A stretch of DNA of 64,000 nt from Ariolimax columbianus (lineage: Eukaryota; Mollusca; Gastropoda; Stylommatophora; Arionidae): assembly GCA_036924085.1 (NCBI GenBank), contig JAVGWX010000007.1, positions 104,272,138-104,336,137 on the forward strand, in the 5' to 3' direction. The position numbers and the translations under genes were made by a program. A model generated the notes under the pieces. The model did no database searches and was not told the origin of the DNA. It saw only the letters and a list, made by a program, of their open reading frames with translations. Positions 36,059-49,359 of this stretch are shown here, piece after piece. Position 1 is the first letter of the stretch. The number at the start of each line of letters is the position of its first letter.

Positions 36059-36440
36059 AAGAAGGGGGCGACCCAGTAAGTATTATGTTATTTTCAATAC
36101 GAAGATTAACTGGAGCGGTTTAAACTAAGTGAACAATATTCACTTAAGCCATGAAACTCTAAATGTAAACCCATATATACGGTAGTTGTGAAAAGCTAAA
36201 TTACAAATAGGATTATAAAACTTAATTACAAAGGGCAAGATAAGAAAACATGTACAATTGCAATAGGCTACTACATGTATTCGGTTCAACGACAAAATGG
36301 GATCAATGAAAACGTATGGATTCCAAAAGAAACAAATACTATTTTGGACGGTGTGATTTAAAAAACAAATCTTCTTCCCCATTAAACAAGCACAAACGAC
36401 ATTTGCACACCACGGGCACACCACCGTACCACATGAGGGC

Positions 36441-36655
36441 GTCCATGGCAACGGCTGACGTTCAACAAACATTTGCGGTGCATGCTGGTCTGTCAAAAGG
36501 CAGAGAGAGTTTTACCGCCAATAGAAATAAATGCGTCAACAGCAACCAGACTATTTGAAACGCCGAGTCCCAGACATCTTTTAGTTGATATCAAGGCCAA
36601 ACATAGTTAAGTGGAACGCGTCTTGCCTCGCGGAACCGAATCAGTTAAAGTAAAG
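36441..36655 (+). promoter_or_regulatory. Candidate DYNLL promoter and noncoding first exon
   Basis: 'gtccatggcaac' at 36441-36452 resembles an RFX X-box, and 'tgacgttc' at 36456-36463 resembles a CRE half site. A strong donor, 'taaag|gtaagtcc', follows at 36655/36656. The coding exon at 39373 has an acceptor at 39361, so a 5' UTR intron of ~2.7 kb is plausible. This is inference from motifs and position only. Confidence 0.35.
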
Positions 36656-36775
36656 GTAAGTCCACATGAAACATTAGTTACAGTATTCATATTAATGAGA
36701 TAGTTCAGGTGTTGTAGATCTTCTCAGATGACCTGACTGTATTCTTATTGTACACAATTATAAAATTATTAAACA

Positions 36776-36832
36776 TACACAGACTCTGTAGAGTCTACAC
36801 AACCAGTTGAGTACAATAATGAAGTTAAGTTA
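36776..36832 (+). mobile_element. CR1-like LINE 3' end remnant
   Basis: 'agactctgtagagtct' palindrome followed by 'acaaccagtt' and 'gaagttaagtta', the family 3' end alone. Confidence 0.6.
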
Positions 36833-36834
36833 TG

Positions 36835-37140
36835 ACCTGATCCTCAGCAAACATCAGTTCAATATATTTTCATGAGGGACTCTTCGTGAGTGTTAGCCAA
36901 CTGTGTCATTTTATCCATGTAAATTATGAACAAAAGTGGAGAAAGAACACACCCCTATCGTACACCACTATGTGTCATACCTGATACCAGTACCTGCATT
37001 CGTTCGTACTGCACCTTCACTGTTTACGTACAAGGCACGGACGCCATCCAGTAGTTGATAACCGTAGCTAACAATGTCACTTATTTTGCCAGAAAGAGCC
37101 TACATTGTCAACCGACTACCAACGGACAATGCTGCAACGA
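36835..37140 (-). mobile_element. RTE-like RT fragment
   Basis: The minus strand reads YQLLDGVRALYVNSEGAV, then SGVR, a stop, GCVLSPLLFIIYMDKMTQ, the motif-B region of RTE elements. From 37141 to 38035 nothing is recognised. Confidence 0.8.
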
Positions 37141-38039
37141 TTGACGCTGAGGGTAAGCGGGGAAATATATTAATTAACCGTTGAATGGCACGGCTTGGTG
37201 GGGGTTGGGGCGTCAGCAACATAACTTCTTCATTCGTTATGAGACTTTCTCTTCAATGAATCTAACAAAGGCATCAGTCAACAGCTAGTACACTTCCGTG
37301 AGTCGAAGACAACCTTGTTGAGTCATTTTTGTGTCTGTTATCAAACGCATTGCGGTGATTGTGTTGTGCGCGTAGCGGGCCAGTGCATCAATCTTCAGTA
37401 TGCAACTGCCTCCATAGTCTTGACTGTCCTTAGCCTACCTGCAGGGTAGAAATTGTTTGAAGTCAGAGTAGTCTCGTTACATTTGGGTCTTTCCTACCCC
37501 AGATTGTATCAAATGTTCCATCTCTATGCTAGGATTCACTCCCTAGTTGTTCCTCCCTGTTTGCTCACATAGTTGGAGCTGCCAGTCAAAGCCGTTACCC
37601 AGGGGAAGTGGTGGAACCAAGTAGGATCCTGGCCATCCTATTTTACAAGAAAGAGACTACCTCTCACAATGGGATACTATCTCGTACCTACTGACCACAG
37701 CAATAAGCAGGAGCATTTGTTGATAACGATTAGAATGAACTTGACTGGCACAGAATACAATAGGAATAAGGCGGCGGTCCCCAGGAACGTGGGAAATAAT
37801 AATCCCTGTATGCCATAGTAGGCTAAAACAAAGCAAAGATCCATATGTTCACACAAAAACACATGTATAAGTAAATACACCATCAAAACATTTTAAGCAC
37901 CCTGTGGAACACAGGTTATCAACAAATATGTGCCACGTCCTCCTGTCCTGAGCCATCTGTGGTGGTTTAGTTCTTTTGATTGACTGGTCCGTGTTGAAGT
38001 TTATGTGGCTTAAAGTATCTACTGGATGAGGCAACCAGC

Positions 38040-38315
38040 CCCATGCCAAATCCTCCTGTCCTGCAGCACCATGCCAAATCCTCCTGTCCTGCAACCCCAT
38101 GCCAAATCCTCCTGTCCTGCAACCCCATGCCAAATCCTCCTGCCCTGCAGCCCCATGCCAAATCCTCCTGCCCTGCATCCCCATGCCAAATCCTCCTGTC
38201 CTGCAGCCCCATGCCAAATCCTCCTGTCCTGCAGCCCCATGCCAAATCCTCCTGTCCTGCAGCCCCATGCCAAATCCTCCTGCCCTGCAGCCCCATGCCA
38301 AATCCTCCTTAAGGC
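38040..38315. repeat. Minisatellite, 28 bp unit, ~10 copies
   Basis: Core 'ccaaatcctcctgtcctgca'. ORFs on both strands are artefacts of the array. Confidence 0.96.
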
Positions 38316-38639
38316 TTGACAGTGTTGCATAGCATAGCAGAATATTTGGTTGGAAATGACTGGCAGAAATATTTGACATACAAGGTGCACAAAGATCTCA
38401 CAGATCATTCAACACTTACAAAAATGTATACACAATGACCTTGAAATATGGATTCTTCACTTGTCTGCTCTTTGATTACCAATTTGGTGCTCTTGCATCG
38501 TTAGAGCCAAACATCGATGGAAATAGTTGAGAATCAGCAACCCACAATAGACATTCAAATTGATGAACTATTAATTTCAAATTTGTGTGTGGAAAAAGAC
38601 TAATGACTTGGAAGTAATACAAGAACTAGTCAACATACT

Positions 38640-39030
38640 ACTTCTTCAAAGCCAAAATAAAGGCCTCAGCTTAAATCACAAGTGATGGTAGTAACTAATA
38701 AACACAACTCACCCAAATGTTGTATCAGGGTGATCGAGATGGAAGTAAGACGAGTACATACAATTAAATACTTGGGCACCCACACAAGATCTGATGGGAG
38801 ATGTAATTATGAAATAAAGAACAGAATAGCTCAGGTAAAAACAGTCTTCCAGAGTTTGAGGGCAACCTTGTGTAACAAAAACCCATCACTGGAATTTAAA
38901 AAAAAAAGAATTCTTGAATATTTTGTGGCACCAGTATTGACAGAAGGTAGCGAATCATGGACAATCAGCAGGTAAACACAGATCATTGGAGGCAACGGAA
39001 ATAAGGTTTTACAGAAGATTGCTGAGAGTT
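38640..39030 (+). mobile_element. RTE-like RT C-terminal fragment
   Basis: Reads MMVVTNKH, VRRVHTIKYLGTHTRSDG, IAQVKTVFQSL and VLTEGSESWTI, the region after the RT catalytic core. Confidence 0.8.
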
Positions 39031-39124
39031 AAGTTAATACAGTAGATTGCAAAAAAGGCTAATAATGTGGTAGTTGAAGCACTGACACAAAGACAACTTA
39101 TAGCAATAATCAGGACAAAGTGCA

Positions 39125-39300
39125 AGATGGTTAAGGTCACAATACGATATGGTTACTGACCCTTGTGGTTAAGGTAAGAACAGAATGTGGTTACTGTACC
39201 TTATGGTTTCGGAAACAACAGAATTGGGTTACTGTCCCTTATGGTTAAGGTAAGAACAAGATATGGTTACTGTCCCTTATGGTTAAGGTAAGAATACGAT
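39125..39300 (+). repeat. Minisatellite, ~38-46 bp unit, ~4 copies, containing donor-like sites
   Basis: Core 'tatggttaaggtaagaac', in which AAG|GTAAGA fits a splice donor. It lies 60 bases upstream of the DYNLL acceptor. Confidence 0.8.
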
Positions 39301-39372
39301 ATGGTCACACTGTGCATGCTGCAGACATGGCAGATATAAACCTCATGATTTGTATCCTCAGTGACTGGCACA

Positions 39373-40580
<1,208 letters not shown>

Positions 40581-40829
40581 AGTGTTGTGGCGGCTCAAAC
40601 TAATCTTGATTGAATGACCAAAACAAAGCTTTGCCCTCTTGGCGTCTCGTCAAAACTGACATGCGTTATAAGACTGAATCTCCAAATATGCCTGACCGCA
40701 CACATTTCACAATGAAAAAGCACATGCACTTGTTCTTTCTGCTGTTATAATTAACAGGCAATGCTGCATTGTCATTCTTACAACTTGTTTTATCTTTCCA
40801 TGACTAACTGTTCTCTATAGTTTATTAGC

Positions 40830-40835
40830 AATAAA
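40830..40835 (+). terminator. DYNLL polyadenylation signal
   Basis: AATAAA 250 bases after the stop codon, in a short AT-rich 3' UTR and before the next array. Confidence 0.65.
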
Positions 40836-40907
40836 GATGTTGGGCTAGTAACTGACTGTACTCTCACACTTTTCTATGTGCATTCTTAGTTTGTTGTTTT
40901 CATAATG

Positions 40908-41300
40908 GCTACCATTGACACACTGCAGGCAGGTTGCCATGGCTACCATTGACACACTGCAGGTTGCCATGGCTACCATTGACACACTGCAGGTTGCCAT
41001 GGCTACCATTGACACACTGCAGACAGGTTGCCATGGCTACCATTGACACACTGCAGGCAGGCTGAGCAATGTTACAAAGTCATCATACCACACTACAGCA
41101 GGCTGACCTGGCTACCATTGACACCCTTCAGCAGGCTTACCAATGTTACAAAGTCATCATACCACACTACAGCAGGCTGACCTGGCTACCATTGACACCC
41201 TTCAGCAGGCTTACCAATGTTACAAAGTCATCATACCACACTACAGCGGGCTTACCAATGTTACAAAGTCATCATACCACTCTTCAGCAGATTGCCATGG
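40908..41300. repeat. Compound minisatellite, 30 bp then ~74 bp units
   Basis: 'ccatggctaccattgacac' units (~5) merge into longer units containing 'gttacaaagtcatcatacc'. From 41301 to 41940 I find no recognisable gene. Confidence 0.9.
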
Positions 41301-42707
41301 CTACCATCATATCAGCTGGGGTTTGTTGATGTGTCAGCAGAACGAGACAGACCTCATCCACCTCATGTTTTCTCTTTCATATCATCATGAACAGCTGTTT
41401 GCAGCACTCATTCAACATGAATACATTGTCCCGTGTTGGAAGGAAAGCGGTCAGTCTAACACTCACACTTGGGCTGGCACCATTGACAGAAACTACTTAG
41501 TCAAATGGAATTGTAAATAATTGTGTTTCACATTTGTATTCAGTATTAGCTGGTTTGACCGTCAGAACACATTTCACATGTGTTTTGTTTATTTCCCCCA
41601 CTTTTCACTAAACAAACATGGGATGTTCACATGTACACTTCCACCATATCACTCAAGCAGTCACTGTTGGTGGACTTAGGAGTTAGGCAACCATCTTTGA
41701 AAATATGGTCGGTGGTTGATGGTGTGAGGTACCAATCTTGTATTTACTGTTTTGATTTAGATTTGTCAGCTTGAAATACTTTGTTCAAATGCTCTTGAAT
41801 CCTTACAGGCACCTATAAAACGTATAACGGAATATCATATATATTGTAGGGAAAAACATTAATTTTTGTTCCTGAAAGTTGACATTTTTGGAGCAAGTCC
41901 CAACAAATTATTTCATATTTTAAAAATGAAAATGATATATGGATTAAGATATTACTACAAACACAATGTAGAAGAGCTAAAAATAAAGCATGGAAAAAAT
42001 ATATAGAGGCAGGTAAATCAAAAGAAACATATTAAAAATATCTGGACAAGCAAAAAATATCCCAGAAAATGAATAAAGCAGCAAAAATAGACTTGGAAAA
42101 AAAAACTTGCTCAGAGGATCAAGACTGATAGTAAAAGCTTCTTTTCTTATGTTAGAAATAAACAAAGAACGAAAGACAAAGTAGGAAAAATAATAACTGA
42201 GAATAGAGAGGCAGCTAATCTACTCAATCAGTACTTTGGCACAGTCTACACAAAAGAAGACTGCTCCAAGATCCCAGAACCTATAGATATTTTTCAAAGA
42301 GACATGTATACAGCGAGATTAAGATTAATCTATCTGTATTACAGAGGAAATGGTTTTTAAAAAATTGAAGTGGTTGAAAGTGGATAAATGTCCAGGTCAA
42401 GATGGTATTCATCCAAAATTGCTGTTTGAAATTAGATACGAACTAGCAAAACCATTGGCTATATTATGTTCTCAATCACTTGCAAAAGGGATTGGAAAGA
42501 TGCAGGAGTGATCCCCTTATTCAAAAAGGGCAAAAAATTAGTACCAGCGATTATAGACCGGTGAGTTTAACGAGCATAGTCTGTAAATTGTTAGAGTCAA
42601 TAATCAAAGAAAACATTGTAATGCATTTAGACAAGTTTAATCTAATCAGAAATAGTCAGCATGAGTTTACTAGAGGGAGATCAAGCTTAACAAATCTATT
42701 ATAATTC

Positions 42708-43418
42708 ATGGAGGAGGTTACTAAAATCATAGATAAAGGGGAGCCAGTGGATGTTATTTATCTTGATTTTGCAAAGGCTTTTGATAGAGTACCTCATCAA
42801 AGATTATTTCGAAAGTTAAAATCAAATGGAATAGGTGGGGAAGTTGCCAAATGGATTGAAAATTGGTTAAAGGGAAGAAGGCAGAGGGCGGACATGAATA
42901 AGGAGTACTCTGAGTGGTGTGAAGTGAAAAGTGGAGTGTCACAGGGCTTGGTTTTGGGACCAATTTTGTTCTTTATATAAATAAACGATTTGGACATTGA
43001 TATCGGATCCATGATTGCAAAATTTGCTGATGACACAAAACTATGCAGTAGTGTCTCATCTAAAGCAGAAGTGGATAAATTGAGGTCGGATTTAGATAAA
43101 AACCGAGAATGGTCTGTAATCTGGCAAATGGAGTTTAATGTAGATAAATATACAGTCATCCGCATGGGTAGATCCAATATGGAACATAATTACAAAATGG
43201 GAGAGAACAATATTAGAAAGATAGATAAGGAAAGAGACCTAGGGGTTATAATAGATCATACAGGAAAGGTGAGTGAGCAAGTTAAGGTAGCAGTGAAAAA
43301 GGTAAATGCAATGTTCAGTATAATAAAAATAAATAATAAACATAGGAGCAAGGAAGTGATAGTGAAACTGTGTAAAGCTTTAGTTAGACCTAGATTGGAG
43401 TACTGTGTACAGGTGTGA
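42708..43418 (+). pseudogene. RT core of the CR1-like LINE
   Basis: Two in-frame pieces separated by a single stop. Motif A is [10 protein letters not shown], motif B SGVSQGLVLGPILF, motif C FADDTKL, followed by [17 protein letters not shown] and the [20 protein letters not shown] connector. Confidence 0.9.
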
Positions 43419-43705
43419 AGTCCTTATTGTAGAGGGGATATAAACATGCTGGAAAGAATACAAAAAAGAGTGACAAAACTGATAGTGGGATTACAGTTAT
43501 GAGGAAAGACTTAGAAAAACCAGCCTACAATGTCTAGAAAAGAGAAGAATTCGAGATGACTTAATACAGGTTTATAAGATGATCAGAGGAACGGATAAAC
43601 TAGACTATAACAAGTTTCTTAAAATACAACCACCTACAAGAACAAGAGGGCATAGCTACAAATTAACTAAAGAAAGGTCTCAAATAGATATCGGGTATTA
43701 GGAAG

Positions 43706-43943
43706 GGGGACGGCGTGGGCTGGTGGTTAAGTGGCAAGGCTCACAATCTGAAGGTGCTGGGTTCGATCCCCATCACAGCATCCCGGGGAAGCAAACCCTT
43801 AGAAAATGCAGCAGAAAGTAGACCCTTGCATAAAATGCATGTTGAAGTCAAATCCACTGGGACAACAGGCGAAAATAAAAACCGCAGTGCAACACACATC
43901 GTCTTGGGGATTAGAGAAATAAGACGAACGCAACAAACAAAAA
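43706..43943 (+). mobile_element. tRNA-derived SINE (copy 2) with intact A and B boxes
   Basis: 'tggttaagtgg' fits the pol III A box (TRGYNNARNGG) and 'ggttcgatccc' fits the B box (GGTTCRANYCC) at tRNA spacing. The ~240-bp body matches 29024-29278 and ends 'cgcaacaaacaaaaaa'. It sits in the tail of the CR1-like LINE, flanked by an imperfect 'ttaggaa'/'ataggag' duplication. Confidence 0.9.
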
Positions 43944-44118
43944 ATAGGAGATATTGTTTTAGTCAGAGAGTGATAAATGCATTGCCACAGGAAGTAGTGG
44001 AGGCAGGGACAATTAATGCATTTAAGAATAGATTGGATACATATAGCTTTTAGAGAATGGTAATGTAAAAGAAACTGGTTGTTTGCAGTCTTCTAAACCA
44101 GTATAAAAACGTTAAAAA

Positions 44119-45040
44119 TTTAAAAAAATTAATTAATTAAATACATTTTTAAAAACATTCCTTTACCCGGAGATAAAAATCAAAATTCTGTCCCTTCTTC
44201 ACAAATTCAGTAGTGACCAAATCAAAAATATTCCCTTGGATCTCAGCAGTTTTTGGCCAGGCCAGTATATTTGTCATTCTGTTGTGTTTATAGTCTTTTA
44301 TTCTTCCTTCTAGTTCTAAGTTGACCTGTACTTCTACAGGGGCAGATGTCCCTAAGCAGGTCCCCAGCTCTGGTATGAGCTGGCAGAAGTTTGTTTCGCT
44401 TAGCGGACTAGGCTCGTGCAACTTAAAACTCCGGTGTATTGGGACATGGGCTTACAGAGGGTGGTTAGCCGATTGCGAGTCCATCTTAATAGACTCAAAC
44501 ATTAGACCAAAGTAGACCCACAGCCTGTTAGGTGCCATCTATACTGCTCGAAACAAACCACCTAACTATTGTCGATGTTATGCCATGTCACACAGTTAGT
44601 CACCTCTTATGACATACACTTTGTGGGGCAGTGGTGCTATTCCTGCCCTTGTCATACATAAAGACCCACGCAGACCACTCTGGAATTTATTCTTCCCTAA
44701 GCTGAAAAATGGCATTTGAAACTGACTCTTGTGCTTGGCAACCTAAGAACTAATGCACAGAGTTTGTGTGTTTTTCTTCGATCGCAGACTTCAAATTGGT
44801 TGTTTTTCTTCGATCGCAGACTTCAAATTGGTTGTTGTCAATTGAAATGTATTTTGTACAGCTGATGATACGCATGCATCAATAATTTATTAACAGCTTA
44901 TCCAAAATCACGTGGCAAAAATACTCGTCGCTCATCAAAAAGGAGCAACTACAATTTGGTTTCTATTGCCTATATACAACATGCATACTCCTATATGAGA
45001 TTTGTGAAAGCAGAAGCTGATGGGCTTCATCTTGCAACTT
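44119..45040. other. Unassigned, possible further SINE-like repeat
   Basis: The segment around 44590-44680 ('cacctcttatgacatacac...ggggcagtggtgctattcctgcc') resembles the conserved central part of some invertebrate SINEs. I cannot define ends or a tRNA head. The rest is unassigned; 'tttttcttcgatcgcagac' is duplicated at 44770-44830. Confidence 0.3.
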
Positions 45041-45044
45041 CCTT

Positions 45045-45215
45045 CCTCGTGTAGTCACGTTTAATGGTGAGATGAGTTATGTGACATGTAATCAGTGACG
45101 TGTGTAGTCACGTCTATGGTGAGGATGAGTTATGTGACATGTAATCAGTGACGTGTGTAGTCACGTCTAATGGTGAGGATGAGTTATGTGACATGTAATC
45201 AGTGACGTGTACTGC
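45045..45215. repeat. Minisatellite, ~51 bp unit, 3 copies
   Basis: Core 'gagttatgtgacatgtaatc'. Confidence 0.9.
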
Positions 45216-45334
45216 CACCGTAGAGTAGGAGTGACACTAAGTCTGCCAAAGTCTATTATTTCAAAAGAAAGGGATGAAAGGTATTGATTTGTTTGCCAGG
45301 GAAAGGTAGGCACTGCATGCACTCACCGCACTTG

Positions 45335-45512
45335 AACTCGAGCATTATCCACATGAAAACTTTCACGTATATAACTGGAGCATTATCCACATGAAAACTT
45401 TCACGTATATAACTGGAGCATTATCCACATGAAAACTTTCACGTATATAACTGGAGCATTATTCACATGAAAACTTTCACGTCTATAACGAGCATTATTC
45501 ACATGAAAACTT
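45335..45512. repeat. Minisatellite, 38 bp unit, ~5 copies
   Basis: Core 'gagcattatccacatgaaaa'. From 45513 to 45960 no gene is recognised, though 'cttcttttcttcacag' at 45838-45853 would be a good acceptor. Confidence 0.93.
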
Positions 45513-45965
45513 TCACAATAGAAAATGTAGTTATGAACTAAGAAATTTAATTCTGAAGTTAAAGCCGTTCTGACAATTTATTTCAGTCTTTTTGTGCATC
45601 TTGAAAGAGTTTCATCATTTCTGGCAGTCATGAAAAGTCCAATTAATCTTATACATATGTACTGTAGAACAACTGCTTTTTCTCTGACCAACTGTTGAAC
45701 AGCCCATTCTAAACCGTCAGTAGATGATTGTCAGGGTAGTTGTAACATTGATTCAACAAAATGACAATCATTTCTTTGAGTTTGAAGATTGTTTGCTCTT
45801 TTATTGGTCAGTCATTCTGTGCATAAATCTCTTCATTGCTTCTTTTCTTCACAGAAAACATGGCTCCATCTTCCCAAGTCTTCCTGTGTCATAAAACCTT
45901 CCATTTCATGTATTCCAAAATGTCAACGTTTTTCTGGGTTACCTTTAAAGTTCCTTTAGCACAAA

Positions 45966-47180
45966 GCAAGGTGACATTAGCCAACTACTTGTGGGAAGTG
46001 TGTTCAGGTGACATTAGCCAACTACTGGTGGGAAGTGTGTCCAGGTGACATTAGCCAACTACTTGTGGGAAGTGTGTCCAGGTGACATTAGCCAACTACT
46101 TGTGGGAAGTGTGTCCAGGTAACATTAGCCAACTACTGCTGGGAAGTGTGTCCAGGTGACATTAGCCAACTACTGCTGGGAAGTGTGTCCAGGTGACATT
46201 AGCCAACTACTGCTGGGAAGTGTGTCCAGGTGACATTAGCCAACTACTGCTGGGAAGTGTGTCCAGGTGACATTAGCCAACTACTTGTGGGAAGTGTGTC
46301 CAGGTAACATTAGCCAACTACTGCTGGGAAGTGTGTCCAGGTGACATTAGCCAACTACTGCTGGGAAGTGTGTCCAGGTGACATTAGCCAACTACTGCTG
46401 GGAAGTGTGTCCAGGTGACATTAGCCAACTACTGCTGGGAAGTGTGTCCAGGTAACATTAGCCAACTACTGCTGGGAAGTGTGTCCAGGTGACATTAGCC
46501 AACTACTGCTGGGAAGTGTGTCCAGGTAACATTAGCCAACTACTGCTGGGAAGTGTGTCCAGGTGACATTAGCCAACTACTGCTGGGAAGTGTGTCCAGG
46601 TGACATTAGCCAACTACTGCTGGGAAGTGTGTCCAGGTGACATTAGCCAACTACTGCTGGGAAGTGTGTCCAGGTGACATTAGCCAACTACTGCTGGGAA
46701 GTGTGTCCAGGTGACATTAGCCAACTACTGCTGGGAAGTGTGTCCAGGTGACATTAGCCAACTACTGCTGGGAAGTGTGTCCAGGTGACATTAGCCAACT
46801 ACTGCTGGGAAGTGTGTCCAGGTGACATTAGCCAACTACTGCTGGGAAGTGTGTCCAGGTGACATTAGCCAACTACTGCTGGGAAGTGTGTCCAGGTGAC
46901 ATTAGCCAACTACTGCTGGGAAGTGTGTCCAGGTGACATTAGCCAACTACTGCTGGGAAGTGTGTCCAGGTGACATTAGCCAACTACTGCTGGGAAGTGT
47001 GTCCAGGTGACATTAGCCAACTACTGCTGGGAAGTGTGTCCAGGTGACATTAGCCAACTACTGCTGGGAAGTGTGTCCAGGTAACATTAGCCAACTACTG
47101 CTGGGAAGTGTGTCCAGGTAACATTAGCCAACTACTGCTGGGAAGTGTGTCCAGGTAACATTAGCCAACTACTGCTGGGA
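45966..47180. repeat. Minisatellite, 37 bp unit, ~33 copies
   Basis: Core 'gtgtccaggtgacattagcc'. Some units carry GGTAACATT instead of GGTGACATT. Confidence 0.97.
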
Positions 47181-47254
47181 AGTACTAATGTCTTGTCCAC
47201 ACTTCTTGCTTCACCGACTCTCTTTTCCTGCCAGTTTGCATTAATGATAACTCT

Positions 47255-47500
47255 AATCATCTGGTTGGTCAGTCCATGACTGGTTGTAAGGTTGTCTGAG
47301 CACATGTAGGTTGGTCAGTCCTGAGACTGGTTGTAAGGTTGTCTGAGCACATGTAGGTTGGTCAGTCCATGACTGGTTGTAAGGTTGTCTGAGCATGTCT
47401 CTCCATTTGGCCATATCCTCTGGTTGATCTGTCCTCTAGTTGGTCAGTCCTGAGACTGGTTGTAAGGTTGTCTGAGCATGTCTCTCCATTGTACCCTATT
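47255..47500. repeat. Minisatellite, ~46 bp unit, ~4 copies
   Basis: Core 'gactggttgtaaggttgtct'. It overlaps the end of an RTE-like fragment. Confidence 0.88.
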
Positions 47501-47960
47501 CTCTGCAGCTCTCTTCATGTCAGTATAGGTTAGTACTTCGATGTCTCTGCATGCCTGAGATGTGAAGGTGAGTGTTGGTTGCCCAATTCCTCTCTTTCCT
47601 TGGATTTTGCTTTCTTGTATCTTCTGTAGTAGACTTTCGTGTCAGATATTGTGTCCTGGCAAACTTAATCTTAGTTTCTATATTATTTTCAATACTTGTG
47701 CGCCTACTTACTGGAGGACGTTAATGAACAATGAATCTTCTTTCTGTCAAACCCACTCGTTACATTCTATGGTAGCACCACATTTAAAACGCTTCCAACT
47801 GGGAGTCCATGTTTCACCTCCATACACTGCCATTGGTCATACACGAGCAGTGATTATTCTTTCCCTTAGTTCAATCCTATTTTTTCAGGTTAGCAATTTC
47901 TGTTTTTCTCTGAAGGCCTTTTTTTGGCCATTTCAATTCTCGTCTTAATGTAGGTTCCAC
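47440..47960 (-). mobile_element. RTE-like LINE C-terminal fragment
   Basis: The minus strand reads KIQGKRGIGQPTLTF, then RDIEVLTYTDMKRAAENR and VQWRDMLRQP, the typical Lys/Arg/Gly-rich tail and final helix of endonuclease/RT LINEs. From 47961 to 48240 nothing is recognised. Confidence 0.7.
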
Positions 47961-48342
47961 TGCGATGATATACTCTGATGGTCTGCTCTAAATATTCACT
48001 TATCTATTTGTTTGATTATTTCTCCATTGATACTTATATTTATTTGCCTACGTTGCTTGGCTATTACCGGACCTTAGTCTCTGTTTTCTTCCATGCTAAA
48101 CTCTTTGGTTGTGCACAAATGTTAGTTGTGTGAATAAGTTAAAGTAGTATTTCTGTTATGTCATGTAATCTATCTACCACGTGGTCTTCTTCATGTCTTG
48201 TAACTATATCTTCTTGTGTACAGTGGTAGTTAGTCACTTTGCATCCTCATGAGGTCATTGAACCATCCTATTTTCTATCAGCAGAACAAGGCACTAGTTC
48301 TAACCATAATGTCCCCATTTCTCATTCTATCTTTTCTGGTGA

Positions 48343-48682
48343 CATTCATGACTTCTCAGACAAGCCATTTGAGATGTCGGTAAGTCTCCTGCAATCTCAG
48401 ACAAGCCATTTGAGATGTCGGTAAGTCTCCTGCAATCTCAGACAAGCCATTTGAGATGTCGGTAAGTCTCCTGCAATCTCAGACAAGCCATTTGAGATGT
48501 CGGTAAGTCTCCTGCAATCTCAGACAAGCCATTTGAGATGTCGGTAAGTCTCCTGCAATCTCAGACAAGCCATTTGAGATGTCGGTAAGTCTCCTGCAAT
48601 CTCAGACAAGCCATTTGAGATGTCGGTAAGTCTCCTGCAATCTCAGACAAGCCATTTGAGATGTCGGTAAGTCTCCTGCAAT
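48343..48682 (+). repeat. Minisatellite, 41 bp unit, 8 copies, each with a GTAAGT donor
   Basis: The unit contains 'ccatttgagatgtcggtaag', where TCG|GTAAGT is a near-perfect splice donor. An open frame from 48239 runs into the first unit (HSIFSGDIHDF, then DKPFEMS), but I cannot assign it to a gene. Confidence 0.92.
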
Positions 48683-49019
48683 CAAAATGCTCTAGCGGTG
48701 TCCAACTTGATTTTGATTCCAGGATGGTGAGACCTCTTGGTTGGTTTCTTCTTGACCAACATGTTTGATGATGACTGGTGTAGGTGATCATGGTGCTCCA
48801 CAACTTCCTGTCCCTAGTCATGTATACATTTCGGTTTTCATTTTCTCGAAAAGTATACTGTTATTAACTTAAGATCCTGTACCGCTGAACACCGCTTGTT
48901 CTCATGGCGTTCATTTCTCGGTTATTACGCCTATCGTTGGCTTCTGGTTTGAATTTGTATGCAAGAAGAAAGTATTGAAAATAGCTTGGAAGTTAAAACC
49001 AGTGCATTTTCACCAAAAA

Positions 49020-49148
49020 ATGAGCGATTTGTCTGAAACTGAGCAAGCAGGACCATCAAGACAGAACCTGTTTGGTCTATTTGACAAGCTAGACTTAGAT
49101 TATGATGATAATCTATCAGATATTGAGAGAGTGATAAATATGAGCTAG
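49020..49148 (+). CDS. Short acidic ORF, unassigned
   Basis: 42 codons from ATG to TAG, starting MSDLSETEQAGPSRQNL and rich in Asp/Glu. It could be the N-terminal relic of a DNA-transposon protein or chance. No splice or homology support. Confidence 0.2.
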   Translation: MSDLSETEQAGPSRQNLFGLFDKLDLDYDDNLSDIERVINMS

Positions 49149-49359
49149 ATCTATACCACAGCAATCGTTGATTCAGTCTACGATGATCGTAGGCCTAGGG
49201 ACATGTGTGAACTGCTCCCGATGGGTGGAGCTTTTATTGTAGCAGGTGCACGCTCACACCAATTTAACTTTGTGTACACTAGCATGACATTTTAGACACT
49301 CCTCCCTGTCAAAGACGGATGTGTCGGACCGAAAAGTGCAAATATCACAGTCAAGCTGT

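Larger units (their letters stand above)
41950..44118 (+). mobile_element. CR1-like LINE, longest copy, degenerate, with SINE insertion
   Basis: Starts before RT (AWKKYIEAGKSKETY, KSFFSYVRNKQRTKDKVGK, LLNQYFGTVYTKEDCSKIPE) and runs through the RT ([55 protein letters not shown]) to the C-terminus and 3' end. The FADD motif is intact here, but stops and frameshifts (e.g. near 42700, 42978 and 43419) break the ORF. The SINE at 43706 splits its last part. The endonuclease domain is missing. Confidence 0.93.

Noticed and set aside
36316..36558. An 80-codon ORF near the putative DYNLL promoter
   Set aside because: No recognisable domain, and the opposite strand is equally open. More likely noncoding.
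38019..38408. Gly/Arg-rich ORFs (repeats such as RIWHGAAGQEDLAWG)
   Set aside because: Artefacts of the 28-bp array, which is open in several frames on both strands.
41069..41520. ORFs downstream of DYNLL
   Set aside because: They begin in a compound minisatellite and continue into AT-rich sequence without recognisable similarity.
43706..43780. A tRNA gene
   Set aside because: A and B boxes are present, but the sequence does not close into a cloverleaf with a proper acceptor stem, and a ~240-bp body shared with another locus follows. It is a SINE head.
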